Part shown: one piece after another, positions 15,824 through 23,166 of the stretch
Position numbering within the stretch: the first letter of the stretch is position 1
Layout: each line of letters begins with the position of its first letter
Source of the DNA: Akkermansiaceae bacterium UBA7890
Lineage (GTDB): Bacteria; Verrucomicrobiota; Verrucomicrobiia; Verrucomicrobiales; Akkermansiaceae
Direction: 5' to 3'
Assembly (NCBI GenBank): GCA_002501065.1
Contig: DLRK01000039.1
Location: forward strand, 1-28,117
DNA length: 28,117 nt
Made by a program: the position numbers and the translations under genes
The notes under the pieces: generated by a model
Told to the model about the DNA's origin: nothing
Seen by the model: the letters and a program-made list of their open reading frames with translations, nothing else
Databases searched by the model: none

Positions 15824-16624
15824 ATGGACCTCAAACTCAAGGACAAAGTCGTAATCGTGACCGGGGGCGCCAAGGGCATCGGAGCTGCCGCGGTCGAACT
15901 TTTCGCCCGGGAAGGTGCCATCCCGGTCATCGTGGGACGCAGTCCGGAAACCGGCAACGCCCTGCTCGAACGCCTCGGAGCCACCGGCACACGAGGTCTC
16001 ATGATCGAGACCGAACTGACTGACGTGGACGCCTGCCGTGCTGCGATCGAGAAAACCCTGGAATCCTTCGGAGGCCTCGACGGCATCGTCCACAACGCCG
16101 GCGTCAACGACGGAGTCAGTCTGCGGGCCGGACCGGACGAGTTCATCGCTTCCCTCCAGCGCAACCTCTTCCACCTCTACAACCTCACCCACTTCGCCCT
16201 CGATGCCCTGATCGAAAGCACGGGATTCATCGTCAATGTCTCCTCCAAGCTGGCGATCACCGGCCAGGGAAGCACTTCCGGCTATGCCGCGGCCAAGGGA
16301 GCCATCCACGGCCTGACCCGGGAGTGGGCGGTCGACCTCGCCGGGCATGGTATCCGGGTCAATACCGTCGTGCCCGCCGAAGTATGGACCCCCATGTACG
16401 ATTCCTGGATCAAGACCGTCGAGAATCCGGAGAAGACCCTGGAAGCGATCCGGGCCCGCATCCCCCTTGGCCGGCGGATGACCAGTGCCGAGGAGATGGC
16501 CAACGCCATTGTCTTCCTGGCCTCCCCCTGTTCCGGACACACCACCGGTCAGATCCACCACATCGATGGTGGCTACGTCCACTTCGATCGCTCCTACGGG
16601 AACATCGAGAAGGACGAGTCCTGA
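15824..16624 (+). CDS. SDR oxidoreductase, probable L-fucose dehydrogenase
   Basis: A 266-residue classical SDR. TGGAKGIG at 13-20 binds NAD(P), HNAG is at 90-93, the catalytic serine is in NVSSK (140/141), and Tyr154 and Lys158 form YAAAK. The C-terminal part (PAEVWTPMYDSW, then ASPCSGHTTGQIHHIDGGYVHFDR) resembles the L-fucose dehydrogenase of Campylobacter jejuni (FucX type), as I recall it; this resemblance was not tested by alignment. The enzyme would oxidise L-fucose at C1 to fuconolactone, the first step of the pathway completed by the three upstream genes. It starts 9 bp after fucD and is the last gene of the operon, converging with the small P-loop gene. It could also accept other 6-deoxy or D-arabinose-like sugars. 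Confidence 0.78.
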   Translation: MDLKLKDKVVIVTGGAKGIGAAAVELFAREGAIPVIVGRSPETGNALLERLGATGTRGLMIETELTDVDACRAAIEKTLESFGGLDGIVHNAGVNDGVSLRAGPDEFIASLQRNLFHLYNLTHFALDALIESTGFIVNVSSKLAITGQGSTSGYAAAKGAIHGLTREWAVDLAGHGIRVNTVVPAEVWTPMYDSWIKTVENPEKTLEAIRARIPLGRRMTSAEEMANAIVFLASPCSGHTTGQIHHIDGGYVHFDRSYGNIEKDES

Positions 16625-16692
16625 TTGCCGCCGCACATCCTGCCGGTCCATGCCCCTTGAAAACCCGGGAGGGCCGACCCCTGCGAGGCAGC

Positions 16693-17190
16693 TCACCCAC
16701 TGGTGTCCACCAGGAGGTGGTCAAAGGGCGGCGGCTTCAGTGCAGCAGTCTGCAGGTAGGCATCCCATTGGGCCAGCTTGGCCAGGTCTCTGGCTTCGCC
16801 ACGGCGCTCCATGCGCTCCCGCCTCACTTCCGGCGGACAGGAAACAAAATGCACCTCCACCGGGACTCCGAAGCGTGCGGCGAGCCGTGCAGGCCAGTCC
16901 TGTTGCTGCGATTCCCGCGTAAAGGGTCCCACCAAAACCACCGGAAGGTGTGAAAGATTCGCTTCCGCCACCCGGAAGAGCGATTCGTAAACCGGCTCAC
17001 GGAAGATCTCCTTGTAACGTGGCGAATCCCTGTCGTCACGGGAAAGCCCTGCAGCCTGCATTCCCGCCTGCACCACCGGTTCGGTGGCAATGTCATTATC
17101 AAGCAGAACTGCGCCCACCCGGGCAGCCAGTTGTCGGCCGTGATGGGTTTTCCCCCCGGCGGGCGGACCGCAGATCACGTACAATTTCAT
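16693..17190 (-). CDS. Small AAA_33-type P-loop ATPase/kinase-like protein
   Basis: The 165-residue protein begins with a beta strand and Walker A: MKLYVICGPPAGGKTHHGRQLAARVGA. A 'DNDIATEPVV' acidic segment near 40-50 and a lid-like basic stretch (CPPEVRRERMERRGEARD) resemble small P-loop kinases such as gluconate kinase, chloramphenicol phosphotransferase or zeta-toxin relatives. It is usually annotated only as AAA family ATPase. A strand VVLVGPF in the middle could serve as Walker B. The frame is open to 17232, but ATG 17190 places the P-loop at the usual distance from the N-terminus. It is alone on its strand, converging with the fucose operon and divergent from gmk. The substrate is not identifiable from sequence. 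Confidence 0.75.
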   Translation of the reverse strand: MKLYVICGPPAGGKTHHGRQLAARVGAVLLDNDIATEPVVQAGMQAAGLSRDDRDSPRYKEIFREPVYESLFRVAEANLSHLPVVLVGPFTRESQQQDWPARLAARFGVPVEVHFVSCPPEVRRERMERRGEARDLAKLAQWDAYLQTAALKPPPFDHLLVDTSG

Positions 17191-17474
17191 CTCAGTCGAT
17201 GAGCAATCTTCTGGCAGCCTGGCGTGCGACAACCCCCCGACGCGCGCCCGCTGCCGGGGGAACTTCCGGAATCATTCCCAGTAGACATGGCCTCCCCGTA
17301 GCAGAGAGCCGGGAGTCCCTCAAGGCCTTCGCACTCGCCCTCCCGGCCCGGCATTCCATGGCTCTTCAGGAAACAGGCGGCCACCGGCACTGCCGGGCGA
17401 TCATAAATCCTCCAAATCCCTGTCGCTCCGTGGCTGCTCTTGCATCCACGGGCATTTTCTCTGAGGCTGTCCCC

Positions 17475-18071
17475 ATGTCCCAGCGAACGGGCGTTCTCCT
17501 CCTCGTCTCCGGACCCTCCGGCTCCGGCAAGACGACACTCTGCCGACGACTGGCCAGGGACGGGGAAGCCCACTACTCGATTTCCTGCACGACGCGTCCG
17601 GCCCGGGAGGGCGAGGTCAACGCCCATGATTACTACTTCCTGACCCGGGAGCAGTTTGAGGCCGACGTGGAGGCTGGAAATTTCCTTGAACACGCCGAGG
17701 TCCACGGAAACCTCTATGGAACTCTGAAGTCCGAGGTCCTTGAGTTCCTGAAGCGCGGCGAGGACGTGGTCGTGGACATCGATGTGCAGGGCGCAGCCCA
17801 GGTACGGGCCTGCGACGATCCTCTCCTTGCTGCCAGCCTGGTGGATCTCTTTGTCATGCCGGCGAGTGAAGACGAATTGCGTGAACGCCTGGCAAATCGC
17901 GCCACTGACACCGAGAAAGTGATCGCGCTGCGTCTCCGCAATGCCCTGGAGGAGATGCGCCATGCCAGTTCCTACACTTACCGGCTCATTTCGGGATCAA
18001 AGGAAGACGACTACCAGCGTTTCAAGTCCCTTCTCGCCGCGGAGCGACTGCGTGTTTCGCGCCTCACTTGA
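17475..18071 (+). CDS. gmk: Guanylate kinase
   Basis: A 198-residue guanylate kinase, the usual length. It phosphorylates GMP to GDP with ATP in the cytoplasm. The P-loop SGPSGSGKTT is at 12-21. The GMP-binding elements CTTRPAREGE (38-47) and DYYFLT follow, then EVHGNLYGT (75-83), the 'VDIDVQGAAQVR' strand, and the lid/C-terminal RLRNALEEMRHASSYTY. The frame stays open for 500 bases upstream without homology; ATG 17475 is preceded by GAGG at a usable distance, one of the few Shine-Dalgarno-like sites in the window. It is followed 67 bp later by coaC, in the same strand order as the gmk-rpoZ-coaBC arrangement of many bacteria, but rpoZ is absent here. Confidence 0.96.
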   Translation: MSQRTGVLLLVSGPSGSGKTTLCRRLARDGEAHYSISCTTRPAREGEVNAHDYYFLTREQFEADVEAGNFLEHAEVHGNLYGTLKSEVLEFLKRGEDVVVDIDVQGAAQVRACDDPLLAASLVDLFVMPASEDELRERLANRATDTEKVIALRLRNALEEMRHASSYTYRLISGSKEDDYQRFKSLLAAERLRVSRLT

Positions 18072-18138
18072 GGAGAAGTGATCCCTTCCGGAAAAAATTC
18101 TTCGCAACATCGACGCAGATGGAGGTTAATTCCGACAA

Positions 18139-18681
18139 ATGACCATTGTTCTCGGAATCACCGGATCCATTGCCGCCTGTAAGGCGGCCGACCTCGTCTC
18201 GCAATTGACCAGGGATGGCCACGAGACGCACTGCGTCATGACCAAGGCCGCCACCGAGTTCATTGCTCCTCTCACCCTGCAGGTGCTCTCCCGCAACCCG
18301 GTCCTCGTCTCGTTGAAGGACGAAAAGCAGTCATGGAAGCCTGGCCATATCGACCTTGCTGATCGTGCAGACCTCTTCCTGGCCGCTCCTCTCAGTGCGA
18401 ATACCCTGGGAAACTTTGCCAACGGCCTCGCGCCCGATCCACTTTCCAGTATCTATCTCGCCACCCAGGCCCGGGTCCTCCTCGCCCCAGCCATGAATGG
18501 AAGGATGTGGGAACACCCCGCCACCCAGCGCAACGTCGCGCAACTTAAGGCCGATGGATGCCGCTTCCTCGGCCCTGAAGAATCCGGCACGCTGGCCTGC
18601 GGATACGAAGGTCCCGGCCGTCTCGTTCCGGTGGAGGAAATTCTCGATGCGGTCAGGGAACTGGCGGCCTCCTCCGGCTAA
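18139..18681 (+). CDS. coaC: Phosphopantothenoylcysteine decarboxylase (stand-alone CoaC)
   Basis: The 180-residue flavoprotein corresponds to the N-terminal half of bifunctional CoaBC (Dfp). FMN-binding GITGSIAACKAADL is at 6-19, the catalytic histidine is H70 (HIDLADRADL), PAMN at 117-120 contacts the substrate, and Cys154 in SGTLACG is the active-site cysteine of the flexible lid. It decarboxylates 4'-phosphopantothenoylcysteine to 4'-phosphopantetheine in CoA synthesis. The protein ends naturally after LDAVRELAASSG, where the CoaB half would follow in fused enzymes. The stop is a clean TAA, and coaB follows as a separate gene 52 bp later. A GGAGG lies 13 bp upstream of the ATG, a rather long spacing. 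Confidence 0.93.
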   Translation: MTIVLGITGSIAACKAADLVSQLTRDGHETHCVMTKAATEFIAPLTLQVLSRNPVLVSLKDEKQSWKPGHIDLADRADLFLAAPLSANTLGNFANGLAPDPLSSIYLATQARVLLAPAMNGRMWEHPATQRNVAQLKADGCRFLGPEESGTLACGYEGPGRLVPVEEILDAVRELAASSG

Positions 18682-18733
18682 GCATCTCATCCCACCCTGC
18701 AACCCTCCCGTTTTCAGATCTCGACTCCGTTCC

Positions 18734-19375
18734 GTGAACATTCTCGTCACTGCCGGTTCAACTCGCGAACCACTCGATCCGGTCCGATACCTCACCAACA
18801 GGTCCTCCGGCAAGATGGGTTACGCCCTCGCCAACGCCGGGGCCCAACTTGGACACCGCGTCACCCTGATCTCGGGCCCCACCCACCTTGATATCCCCAT
18901 CAATGTGGACTACGTCCCGGTTGAAACGGCCCAGGAGATGTTCGAGGCCACAAGTATCCACATCGCCAGAGCGGATGCCGCCATCTTCTCGGCCGCGGTG
19001 GCGGACTACCGCCCGGCCACCTTCGCGGAAAACAAGATCAGAAAGTCCGAGGACCGTCTCACCATTGAACTCGTCCGCAATGCTGACATCCTGGGATCGG
19101 CGCGGACCGAGTTCCGCTACGAGGGCGTTCTGGTCGGATTCGCCGCCGAGACCGAGAACCTCGAAGAACACGCACGGGAAAAACTGCATCGCAAGGGCTG
19201 CGACCTGGTGGTGGCAAACGACGTCTCCCAAAGCGGCATCGGCTTCGACTCCGACCACAACGAAGTCCTCCTCATCTACCCCGACCGGACCGAGTCCCTG
19301 CCCGTGGAAACCAAGGAGCATCTGGCCCATCTCATCGTGCAGGCCGTGCAGGAATTGCGGATTCGGAAGGGCTAG
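18734..19375 (+). CDS. coaB: Phosphopantothenate-cysteine ligase (stand-alone CoaB)
   Basis: A 213-residue protein that matches the C-terminal, nucleotide-dependent half of CoaBC. NILVTAGSTREPLDPVRYLTN opens the domain, SSGKMGYALA binds nucleotide, SAAVADYRP and the lysine-containing NKIRK follow, and GIGFDSDHNEV lies in the C-terminal part. It joins cysteine to 4'-phosphopantothenate. The start is GTG 18734, because the family's first strand begins there. The frame is open upstream through the coaC gene, but that part has no CoaB character. The two domains are in different reading frames. The gap of 52 bp and intact ends of both proteins argue for two real genes, not a sequencing frameshift. 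Confidence 0.93.
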   Translation: MNILVTAGSTREPLDPVRYLTNRSSGKMGYALANAGAQLGHRVTLISGPTHLDIPINVDYVPVETAQEMFEATSIHIARADAAIFSAAVADYRPATFAENKIRKSEDRLTIELVRNADILGSARTEFRYEGVLVGFAAETENLEEHAREKLHRKGCDLVVANDVSQSGIGFDSDHNEVLLIYPDRTESLPVETKEHLAHLIVQAVQELRIRKG

Positions 19376-19452
19376 TCACCCGAGAATGTCTCGCCGGTGC
19401 TTTCCGGAAAATAGCGGTATCAATCAACGTCCTTCTGCGGTTTCATCAGCCC

Positions 19453-20208
19453 ATGACACACCTCCAGGCTGCCGAGCAGGCCGCGCATCAGGCGGGTGCC
19501 CTCCTCCGGGAGAACTTCCACCGCAGCAAGGACATCGACGAAGCCTACCACCACGACGTCAAGCTGGCCCTTGACCGGAAATCGCAGGATCTCATCACCA
19601 AGATCCTTCTGGACGCCTTCCCCGAATATGCCCTCTACGGCGAAGAAGGCATAGCAGGCAACCAGAATGCTTCCCTGCAGTGGATCGTGGATCCCATCGA
19701 CGGAACCGTGAACTACCTCTACAGCATTCCGCACTTCTGCATCTCGATCGCCCTGCGCGAACGGGACCGGGAGGAAATCGTGATGGGACTCATCTACGAT
19801 CCCATGCTTGATGAGCTCTGGACCGTGGAAAAGGGCGGCGCGCCATTCCTGAACGGGAAACCGATTGCCTGCTCGCAACGCACTACGCTCGAAGAATCGA
19901 TCCTCTTCGTGGGATGCGGCAAGGACGAGGAATCGATGGCCACCGGCCTTGAGAGATTTGAACGCGCCTCCACCCGTGCCCGCAAGATGCGCATGATGGG
20001 GTCAGCTGCTCTTGGAATGGCCTACATCGCGACCGGACGGCTGGACGCCTACATCGAGTCCCGCATTTCTCTCTGGGACGTGGCCGCCGGCATCCTGCTG
20101 GTGGAGTCCGGAGGAGGAAAGGTCGACCTGACCCCGCATCCAACCACCCCGGATGTCTGGTCGGTGGTGGCCACCAATGGAAAGATCCCCATAGAGGAGA
20201 TCCTTTGA
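19453..20208 (+). CDS. suhB: Inositol monophosphatase family protein
   Basis: The 251-residue protein has all marks of the Mg2+-dependent IMPase fold: GEEG at 63-66 (metal ligand Glu), the metal motif DPIDGTVNY at 80-88 (D80, D83), GSAALGMAYIATGRLDAYIE (183-202) and WDVAAGILLVESGGG (208-222) with the last metal ligand D209. Members hydrolyse myo-inositol-1-phosphate, fructose-1,6-bisphosphate, 3'-phosphoadenosine phosphate or related compounds, and SuhB also acts in rRNA transcription in some bacteria. The exact substrate cannot be read here, so the gene symbol is a family label. It follows coaB by 77 bp on the same strand. The CT-rich leader lacks a Shine-Dalgarno. Confidence 0.9.
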   Translation: MTHLQAAEQAAHQAGALLRENFHRSKDIDEAYHHDVKLALDRKSQDLITKILLDAFPEYALYGEEGIAGNQNASLQWIVDPIDGTVNYLYSIPHFCISIALRERDREEIVMGLIYDPMLDELWTVEKGGAPFLNGKPIACSQRTTLEESILFVGCGKDEESMATGLERFERASTRARKMRMMGSAALGMAYIATGRLDAYIESRISLWDVAAGILLVESGGGKVDLTPHPTTPDVWSVVATNGKIPIEEIL

Positions 20209-20214
20209 TCTGAC

Positions 20215-20300
20215 AGGAGAGCGGGCCGGCGACGCATTGCGACCATCCGATGGCACGGGGTCCGAAAGCGTGCCACGTTGCACTTAGCACCGGCTCTCCT
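20215..20300 (+). other. Structured intergenic element (nested inverted repeats)
   Basis: Two perfect inverted repeats are nested in the suhB-ispF gap: outer arms AGGAGAGC 20215-20222 and GCTCTCCT 20293-20300, and an inner hairpin TGGCACG 20251-20257 with CGTGCCA 20269-20275 around an 11-base loop. The outer left arm begins 7 bp after the suhB stop. There is no T-run, so a classical intrinsic terminator is unlikely. It could be an untranslated-RNA structure or a small RNA. Confidence 0.35.
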
Positions 20301-20367
20301 TCCCGAAAGAAGTCAGCAACTCCCTTTCCACCTTGCCCCGCGATGAGGTCTAAGGTGCACTGAGCAC
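20279..20367. repeat. Direct repeat pair upstream of ispF
   Basis: TGCACTTAGCAC (20279-20290) and TGCACTGAGCAC (20356-20367) are identical at 11 of 12 positions and 77 bp apart. The second copy, with one more G on its left, is itself dyadic (GTGC-ACTGA-GCAC). The spacing is about seven helical turns, as for paired operators. They lie upstream of ispF and nothing else explains them. Confidence 0.4.
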
Positions 20368-20373
20368 GTTAAC

Positions 20374-20387
20374 ACCGCGGCCGCGGT
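20374..20387. promoter_or_regulatory. Perfect GC-rich 14-bp palindrome upstream of ispF
   Basis: ACCGCGGCCGCGGT is a perfect dyad 29 bp before the ispF start and 6 bp after the second direct repeat. It is built of two CCGCGG units, so chance formation in GC-rich DNA is possible, but its place close to the start codon fits an operator. Confidence 0.3.
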
Positions 20388-20416
20388 CAACCACCACCAC
20401 CTAACGCCCACCGACA

Positions 20417-20890
20417 ATGACCCGCGTTGGAATCGGATACGATGTCCACCAGTACGCCGAGAGCCGTCCGCTTATCCTCGGCGGCGTCGAGATTCCCCAC
20501 TCACACGGCCTGCAGGGACACTCCGATGCCGATGTGCTCTCCCATGCCATCGCGGATGCCATTCTGGGAGCCCTGGGACTCCCCGATATCGGACACTACT
20601 TTCCCCCCGACGACGCATCCATCGAGGGGATCTCCAGTCTGGAAATCCTCGCCAGGTGCCGGACGCTGGCAGAGGCGGAGGGCGCAACCATCGTCAATAT
20701 CGACAGCACGCTCATTGCGGAAGCTCCAAGAGTCCTTCCCTTCCGTGAAGCCATGCGGGAGAAGATCGGAGCAGCACTCGGACTCGGGGCGCACTTGATC
20801 GGGATCAAGGCCACCACCAATGAGCAAATGGGCTTCGTGGGGCGCGGAGAGGGAATCGCAGCGATGGCGGTGGCTTCGGCAGATTCGTAG
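20417..20890 (+). CDS. ispF: 2-C-methyl-D-erythritol 2,4-cyclodiphosphate synthase
   Basis: A 157-residue IspF of normal length. It closes the cyclic diphosphate in the MEP isoprenoid pathway, as a trimer with Zn2+. Zinc ligands are D9 and H11 (GIGYDVHQ) and H43 (HSDADVLSHAIADAILGALG). IGHYFPPDD lies at 58-66. The family signature KATTNEQMGFVGRGEGIAA at 131-149 is complete. ispD is not next to it, unlike in many bacteria. The gene has its own 208-bp upstream region with repeats and a palindrome, and converges with sucD, whose stop codon is 11 bp away. The ATG has no Shine-Dalgarno but sits in an A/C-rich leader. Confidence 0.97.
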   Translation: MTRVGIGYDVHQYAESRPLILGGVEIPHSHGLQGHSDADVLSHAIADAILGALGLPDIGHYFPPDDASIEGISSLEILARCRTLAEAEGATIVNIDSTLIAEAPRVLPFREAMREKIGAALGLGAHLIGIKATTNEQMGFVGRGEGIAAMAVASADS

Positions 20891-20901
20891 AAGCCTGCCA
20901 C

Positions 20902-21810
20902 CTATTCCCAGCCGGTCGCCTCCATCAGAGCCGAACCAATCTGGGCCGGGGTCTCCGCCACCGTGATTCCCGCGGCGCGCAGAGCCTCCTTCTTGGCCTG
21001 GGCCGTGCCCTTGCCGCCCGAAACGATCGCCCCGGCGTGTCCCATGCGCCGTCCGGGCGGTGCGGTGGCACCCGCAATAAAGGCTGCTACAGGCTTATTA
21101 CAGTGTTCGGCTGCCCAGGCAGCCGCTTCCTCCTCGGCCGAGCCTCCGATCTCACCGATCATGATGATGGCCTCGGTCTCCTCGTCCTCGTTGAAGAGTC
21201 GCAGGGCGTCGAGGTGGGTGGTGCCATTGATGGGGTCTCCCCCGATGCCCACGCAGGTGCTCTGCCCGTAACCGCGCTGAGTGGTCTGCCAGACGGCTTC
21301 GTAGGTGAGCGTACCCGAGCGTGAGACGATCCCCACCCGACCCCGTTTGTGAATGTAGCCCGGTGCGATCCCGATGCGACAACCACCCTGCGAGTCTTCT
21401 CCCCGGCCGGGCGTCACGATTCCCGGACAGTTGGGTCCCACCAGGCGCACCCCGCTGCCGATCATGGCCGCCCTGACTTTCATCATGTCCCGCACCGGAA
21501 TCCCTTCCGTGATGGCCACCACCAGGTCCACTCCGGCATCAGCACTCTCAAGAATGGCATCACCTGCGAAGGCCGGCGGAACGAACACTGCCGAGACCGT
21601 GGCTCCGGTCTCCCTCACCGCCTGCTCCACCGTATCAAACACGGGGACCTTGTGTTCCCCGTGCACGAAGGTCTGTCCGCCCTTGCCGGGGGTCACGCCC
21701 GCCACGAGTTGCGTCCCGTAGTCGAGGCTCAACTCCGCGTGGCGTCCGCCAAAACTGCCCGTAATGCCCTGCACCAGGACCTTCGTGTCTTCTTCGACTA
21801 GAATTGCCAT
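20902..21810 (-). CDS. sucD: Succinate-CoA ligase alpha subunit
   Basis: A 302-residue SucD. The CoA-binding Rossmann part begins VLVQGITGSFGGRHAE, GPNCPGIVTPG lies at 125-135, the power-helix region is IGEIGGSAEEEAAA (218-231), and the phosphorylated histidine is H258 in MGHAGAIVSGG. With SucC it interconverts succinyl-CoA and succinate with ATP or GTP formation in the TCA cycle. The frame extends upstream to 21837 but ATG 21810 gives the standard N-terminus. Compared with typical SucD (TPGECKIG), about eight extra residues, GRGEDSQG-like, sit after TPG. sucC precedes it on the minus strand with a 97-bp gap. Confidence 0.97.
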   Translation of the reverse strand: MAILVEEDTKVLVQGITGSFGGRHAELSLDYGTQLVAGVTPGKGGQTFVHGEHKVPVFDTVEQAVRETGATVSAVFVPPAFAGDAILESADAGVDLVVAITEGIPVRDMMKVRAAMIGSGVRLVGPNCPGIVTPGRGEDSQGGCRIGIAPGYIHKRGRVGIVSRSGTLTYEAVWQTTQRGYGQSTCVGIGGDPINGTTHLDALRLFNEDEETEAIIMIGEIGGSAEEEAAAWAAEHCNKPVAAFIAGATAPPGRRMGHAGAIVSGGKGTAQAKKEALRAAGITVAETPAQIGSALMEATGWE

Positions 21811-21907
21811 TCGAGTAGATCGGTTAAATCCCTGCAAAACGGTTCCCTGCCGGTCTGGATAATGTGGATTCCTTTCATGAGGCGCGATCCCGTTCCGTTA
21901 CTGCAAA

Positions 21908-23089
21908 TCAGTCAGTGATGGCTGCCACCGCCTTTTCGGCCGCATCCGCCAGATCGTCAGCCGCGATAATATTGAGTCCGCTGGCGGCCAGAGTGGCTTT
22001 TCCCGCTGCCGCGTTGTTGCCCTCGAGCCGGACCACCAGAGGGATGGGCAGCCCGACCTCCTTGCAGGCCGCCACCACTCCATGAGCGATGACATCGCAG
22101 TTCATGATCCCTCCAAAGATATTGACCAGAATGGCCTTCACCGCTTCGTCGGAAAGGATGATCTTGAAGGCCGCAGCCACCTGCTCCTGCGAAGCCCCTC
22201 CACCCACGTCGAGAAAGTTGGCAGGCTCGCCACCATGGTGCTTGATGATATCCATGGTCGCCATGGCCAATCCCGCACCGTTCACCAGGCAGGCGATGTT
22301 GCCGTCCAGGCCAATGTAGTTCAGGGAGTGCCTGGAAGCCTCCACTTCCAGCGGATCCTCCTCCTCCACATCCCGGAACTCCACGATCTCCGGATGGCGG
22401 TAGAGCGCGTTGTCGTCGAAGTTGAACTTGGCATCCAGGGCCAGGATGCGCCCTTCGGTGGTCCGGACCAGGGGATTGATCTCCACCATCGAGCAGTCGC
22501 ACTCGAGAAAGAGGCGATACAGATTACCGAGGAATTTACCGAACTGCCTGGCCTCATCACCCGTAAATCCGAGACCGACGGTGATCTTGCGCACTTCATA
22601 AGGTTGAAGCCCCATCAGGGGATGCACGTGCTCCCGCAGAATCTTTCCCGGGTCCTTCTCCGCCACCTCCTCGATATCCATTCCCCCCTCGGTGGAGGCG
22701 ACAATGACCGGGCAGCAGGCGGCCCGGTCCATCAGGATTGCCAGGTAATACTCGTGCCTGACATCAACAGCCTCTCCCACCATCACCTTGCGCACGAGCT
22801 TGCCCTCCTCTCCGGTCTGTCTGGTCACCAGGATCTCACCGATCATCCTGTCCGCGATTCCGGCCACTTCTTCCGGCGAAACGAGGTGCACCCCACCTTG
22901 AAAGCCGTTCTTGAAGGTCCCCTTGCCCCGGCCTCCCGCGTGGACCTGGGACTTCACCACCACCCGGTCTCCTCCCAGCTCCACCGCTGCGGCCGCGGCC
23001 TCCTCCGACGTGCCGGCCACCATTCCCCGGGGACTTGGGACCGAAAACTGGTCAAAGAGAATCTTGGCCTGGTACTCGTGGATATTCAT
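21908..23089 (-). CDS. sucC: Succinate-CoA ligase (ADP-forming) beta subunit
   Basis: The 393-residue product is a normal SucC. It opens with MNIHEYQAKILFDQFSVPSP, the ATP-grasp start, with VVVKSQVHAGGRGK for nucleotide binding and MVEINPLV for metal binding. The C-terminal ligase domain has YIGLDGNIACLVNGAGLAMATMDIIK, FLDVGGGAS, NIFGGIMNCDVIAHG and RLEGNN. It pairs with SucD (next gene) as alpha-beta heterodimer units. The frame continues upstream to 23134, but ATG 23089 matches the conserved N-terminus. xseA lies 77 bp upstream on the same strand, an unusual neighbour for a TCA-cycle operon. No Shine-Dalgarno is visible. Confidence 0.97.
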   Translation of the reverse strand: MNIHEYQAKILFDQFSVPSPRGMVAGTSEEAAAAAVELGGDRVVVKSQVHAGGRGKGTFKNGFQGGVHLVSPEEVAGIADRMIGEILVTRQTGEEGKLVRKVMVGEAVDVRHEYYLAILMDRAACCPVIVASTEGGMDIEEVAEKDPGKILREHVHPLMGLQPYEVRKITVGLGFTGDEARQFGKFLGNLYRLFLECDCSMVEINPLVRTTEGRILALDAKFNFDDNALYRHPEIVEFRDVEEEDPLEVEASRHSLNYIGLDGNIACLVNGAGLAMATMDIIKHHGGEPANFLDVGGGASQEQVAAAFKIILSDEAVKAILVNIFGGIMNCDVIAHGVVAACKEVGLPIPLVVRLEGNNAAAGKATLAASGLNIIAADDLADAAEKAVAAITD

Positions 23090-23166
23090 GAGGCGGGCGG
23101 CGCGGAACGTACGAACCCCCCTTCCCGGGGTCAAGGCTGCAGGAGGCCTACCTGACGATCACCTGA

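Noticed and set aside
14825..16696. 623-residue open frame on the minus strand
   Set aside because: Antisense to fucD and the fucose dehydrogenase gene; composition typical of a shadow frame, while the plus-strand products have full catalytic motifs.
17191..17474. 284-bp gap before gmk as a hidden gene or RNA
   Set aside because: Frames through it lack homology-like sequence or codon structure, and I see no tRNA-like cloverleaf. A CCCCC...GGGGG pairing with a 17-base loop is too weak. It probably holds the two divergent promoters.
18497..18733. Upstream extension of the coaB frame through coaC
   Set aside because: The translated stretch has no CoaB similarity and overlaps the conserved C-terminus of CoaC; GTG 18734 starts exactly at the family's first strand.
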